From an uncultured Jannaschia sp. (GTDB lineage Bacteria; Pseudomonadota; Alphaproteobacteria; Rhodobacterales; Rhodobacteraceae): a DNA stretch of 64,000 bases. The notes beneath the pieces were generated by a model. The model searched no databases, was not told the origin of the DNA, and saw nothing but the letters and a program-made list of their open reading frames with translations. Position 1 is the stretch's first letter. Every line of letters begins with the position of its first letter. A program made the translations under genes and the position numbers. The stretch is taken from the NCBI RefSeq assembly GCF_947503795.1, contig NZ_CANNEZ010000001.1, forward strand, positions 1,913,001 to 1,977,000, given 5' to 3'. Positions 62,824-64,000 of the stretch are shown piece after piece.

Positions 62824-64000
62824 TCAGGAGGGCGGCGGCCGACGGAAGATCTCGCGGAAGATGCCGGGCGTCAGGATCGACAGGGGATCGACCGAGACCT
62901 GCGGGTTCGCCGCCGCCCCGCGCAGCTGATAGGTGAACCCGAACAGCCCCTCGTCGCGCCGCGAGAAGAGCGCCCCGAACAGCCCGTTGACGAGGTAGAT
63001 CGGCGAAATCACACCCTGCAGGTCCATCCGCTTGGTGCCCAGATCGAAGGTGCCGTCGGCCGTAATCGACATGGACGGCCCGACCGCGCTGGCGCGCTGA
63101 ATGACGATATCGCCAGGGCGGAGCGCGAAATCGCTTTCGACGGTCAGGAAGACGAGGCCCTCGCCGCCGAGCTGTTCGAGGATGCCGACCACCGACAGCG
63201 TCTGCAGAAGCGAGGCCAGCGCCGGCGCGTTGCGCACCCGGATGTCGCTGCCGCGCAGGGTGCCGCCATAGACGCCCTCGCGCGCCGTCGGGCGCAGCGT
63301 CAGCGTCAGCACGCCGCCGCGCGCATCCTGGAACAGCCCCGCCGACCGCAGGACGCCGCCGCCGTCACCGGTGCGGATCTGGACGGCGGCGCCCCCGGCC
63401 TGCGGCGCCAGCACGCCTTCGATCGGGCTGCCGCCGTTGACCCGCGCGGTGAACTGGCCCGTGGCCCCCCGCAGCTCGGCGCGCAGATCGGTCAGGGCGA
63501 TCCCCTCGGTCACGGTCAGCCGGTCGAGCGCGATGGCCAGCGGCGCCGGGTTCCCGCCCCCGCCGCCGCTATCCTGGGCGAGCAGCGCGCGACGGAGATC
63601 CGCCTGTCCGCCCCTAATCGCGATGGCGGGCGCGGCCCCCTGCCCCCGCCCGGTCAGCGTCAGCGGCCCGGTGAAGAACGCCGTCTCGACCCGGTCGAAC
63701 CGCGCCACCCCGAGGCCGCCGCCGTCCCGTAGCGTGACCGTGCCGTCTGCCGAAAGACCCGGCGCGTCGAGCGCCAGCCGCGTCACCTCGGGCGTGGCGC
63801 CCAACACCACGTCGAGTGCCAGCGATGCCGCCCGGTCGCGCCCTTTCGACCAGCCGATCGCGGGCAGCGCCAGCGCGGCACCGCGCAGATCGGACGTCAG
63901 CGACAGCCGGGGCGGCGCGCCCGCGGGCAGCGTGATCGCGACCTCGGCGGGGGTCTCTCCCGACAGGGTGACGGCCCCAAGCGCTATCCCCAGCCGGTCC
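62824..64000 (-). CDS. AsmA/DUF3971-like large protein, C-terminal part only
   Basis: The frame is open to the window edge, so the N-terminus is outside; about 390 residues are visible. The sequence is rich in repeated beta-strand patterns (VTLRDGGGLGVARFDRVETA and LTLRPTAREGVYGGTLRG) with short Gly-rich turns. The C-terminus TYQLRGAAANPQVSVDPLSI matches the end of AsmA/YhdP/DUF3971 proteins that help move or organise lipids between membranes. It lies 12 bp upstream of queA on the same strand. Confidence 0.85.
   Translation of the reverse strand, partial: DRLGIALGAVTLSGETPAEVAITLPAGAPPRLSLTSDLRGAALALPAIGWSKGRDRAASLALDVVLGATPEVTRLALDAPGLSADGTVTLRDGGGLGVARFDRVETAFFTGPLTLTGRGQGAAPAIAIRGGQADLRRALLAQDSGGGGGNPAPLAIALDRLTVTEGIALTDLRAELRGATGQFTARVNGGSPIEGVLAPQAGGAAVQIRTGDGGGVLRSAGLFQDARGGVLTLTLRPTAREGVYGGTLRGSDIRVRNAPALASLLQTLSVVGILEQLGGEGLVFLTVESDFALRPGDIVIQRASAVGPSMSITADGTFDLGTKRMDLQGVISPIYLVNGLFGALFSRRDEGLFGFTYQLRGAAANPQVSVDPLSILTPGIFREIFRRPPPS

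Noticed and set aside
1-64000. CRISPR array, prophage or insertion sequence
   Set aside because: No regularly spaced direct repeats, cas genes, phage structural genes or transposase motifs were seen in any frame that I could support.

Overview
The window is chromosomal DNA from a high-GC alphaproteobacterium, most likely Rhodobacteraceae (Roseobacter group). The signs are strong G/C bias at third codon positions, two TRAP transporter operons, a YkuD-type protein with the [10 protein letters not shown] motif, LuxR solos, a DctB/DctD pair, and the valine-catabolic set mmsA / acyl-CoA dehydrogenase / hydroxyisobutyryl-CoA hydrolase / mmsB. No phage, integrase, IS element or CRISPR array was seen.

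Layout. 1-3.7 kb: the 3' part of trpE, then a leftward three-gene operon joined by 4-bp overlaps (HpcH/HpaI aldolase, mutarotase-like protein, YaiI/DUF188 protein). 3.8-7 kb: a rightward TRAP transporter operon. 7-12.7 kb: branched-chain amino acid synthesis. ilvB follows a leader peptide (15 codons, LLVIV run) and a perfect rho-independent hairpin. ilvB and ilvN are separated by five leftward genes for small exported EF-hand proteins, and a sixth lies just before the ilvB leader. 12.7-18 kb: a Rieske oxygenase, coaD, a CBS protein, and a LysR gene divergent from mmsA. 18-23.3 kb: a YkuD-fold protein, a GCS2-type ligase, then the rest of the valine degradation genes. 23.3-29.2 kb: tRNA-Asp and two tRNA-Val genes among a LysR, a methyltransferase, pirin, an SDR, a LuxR solo and a phosphatase. 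29.3-38.3 kb: a membrane spermidine-synthase-like fusion, a 59-aa exported peptide, lon, tgt, a second LuxR solo and a small outer-membrane barrel. 38.4-44.2 kb: sufT, a LysR, an MscS channel, a periplasmic glycerophosphodiesterase, a SufA-like carrier and tpiA. 44.3-50.6 kb: a leftward dctB-dctD-dctP-dctQ-dctM locus. 50.7-64 kb: a P450, uvrA, two MFS transporters, a fatty-acid-hydroxylase-like protein, lpd, a DUF924 protein, queA and the end of an AsmA/DUF3971-like gene.

How the genes work together. The C4-dicarboxylate locus has its own sensor and regulator and two tandem GTGCG-N6-CGCAC palindromes between dctD and dctP. Its DctD has lost the Walker A lysine, the Walker B glutamate, the GAFTGA loop and a second loop, so it should not work as an ordinary sigma54 activator. 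The valine genes convert isobutyryl-CoA to propionyl-CoA. tgt and queA both serve queuosine synthesis, and the window's tRNA-Asp(GUC) is a substrate of that modification. The points most worth follow-up are the ilv attenuator, the EF-hand cluster and the degenerate DctD.
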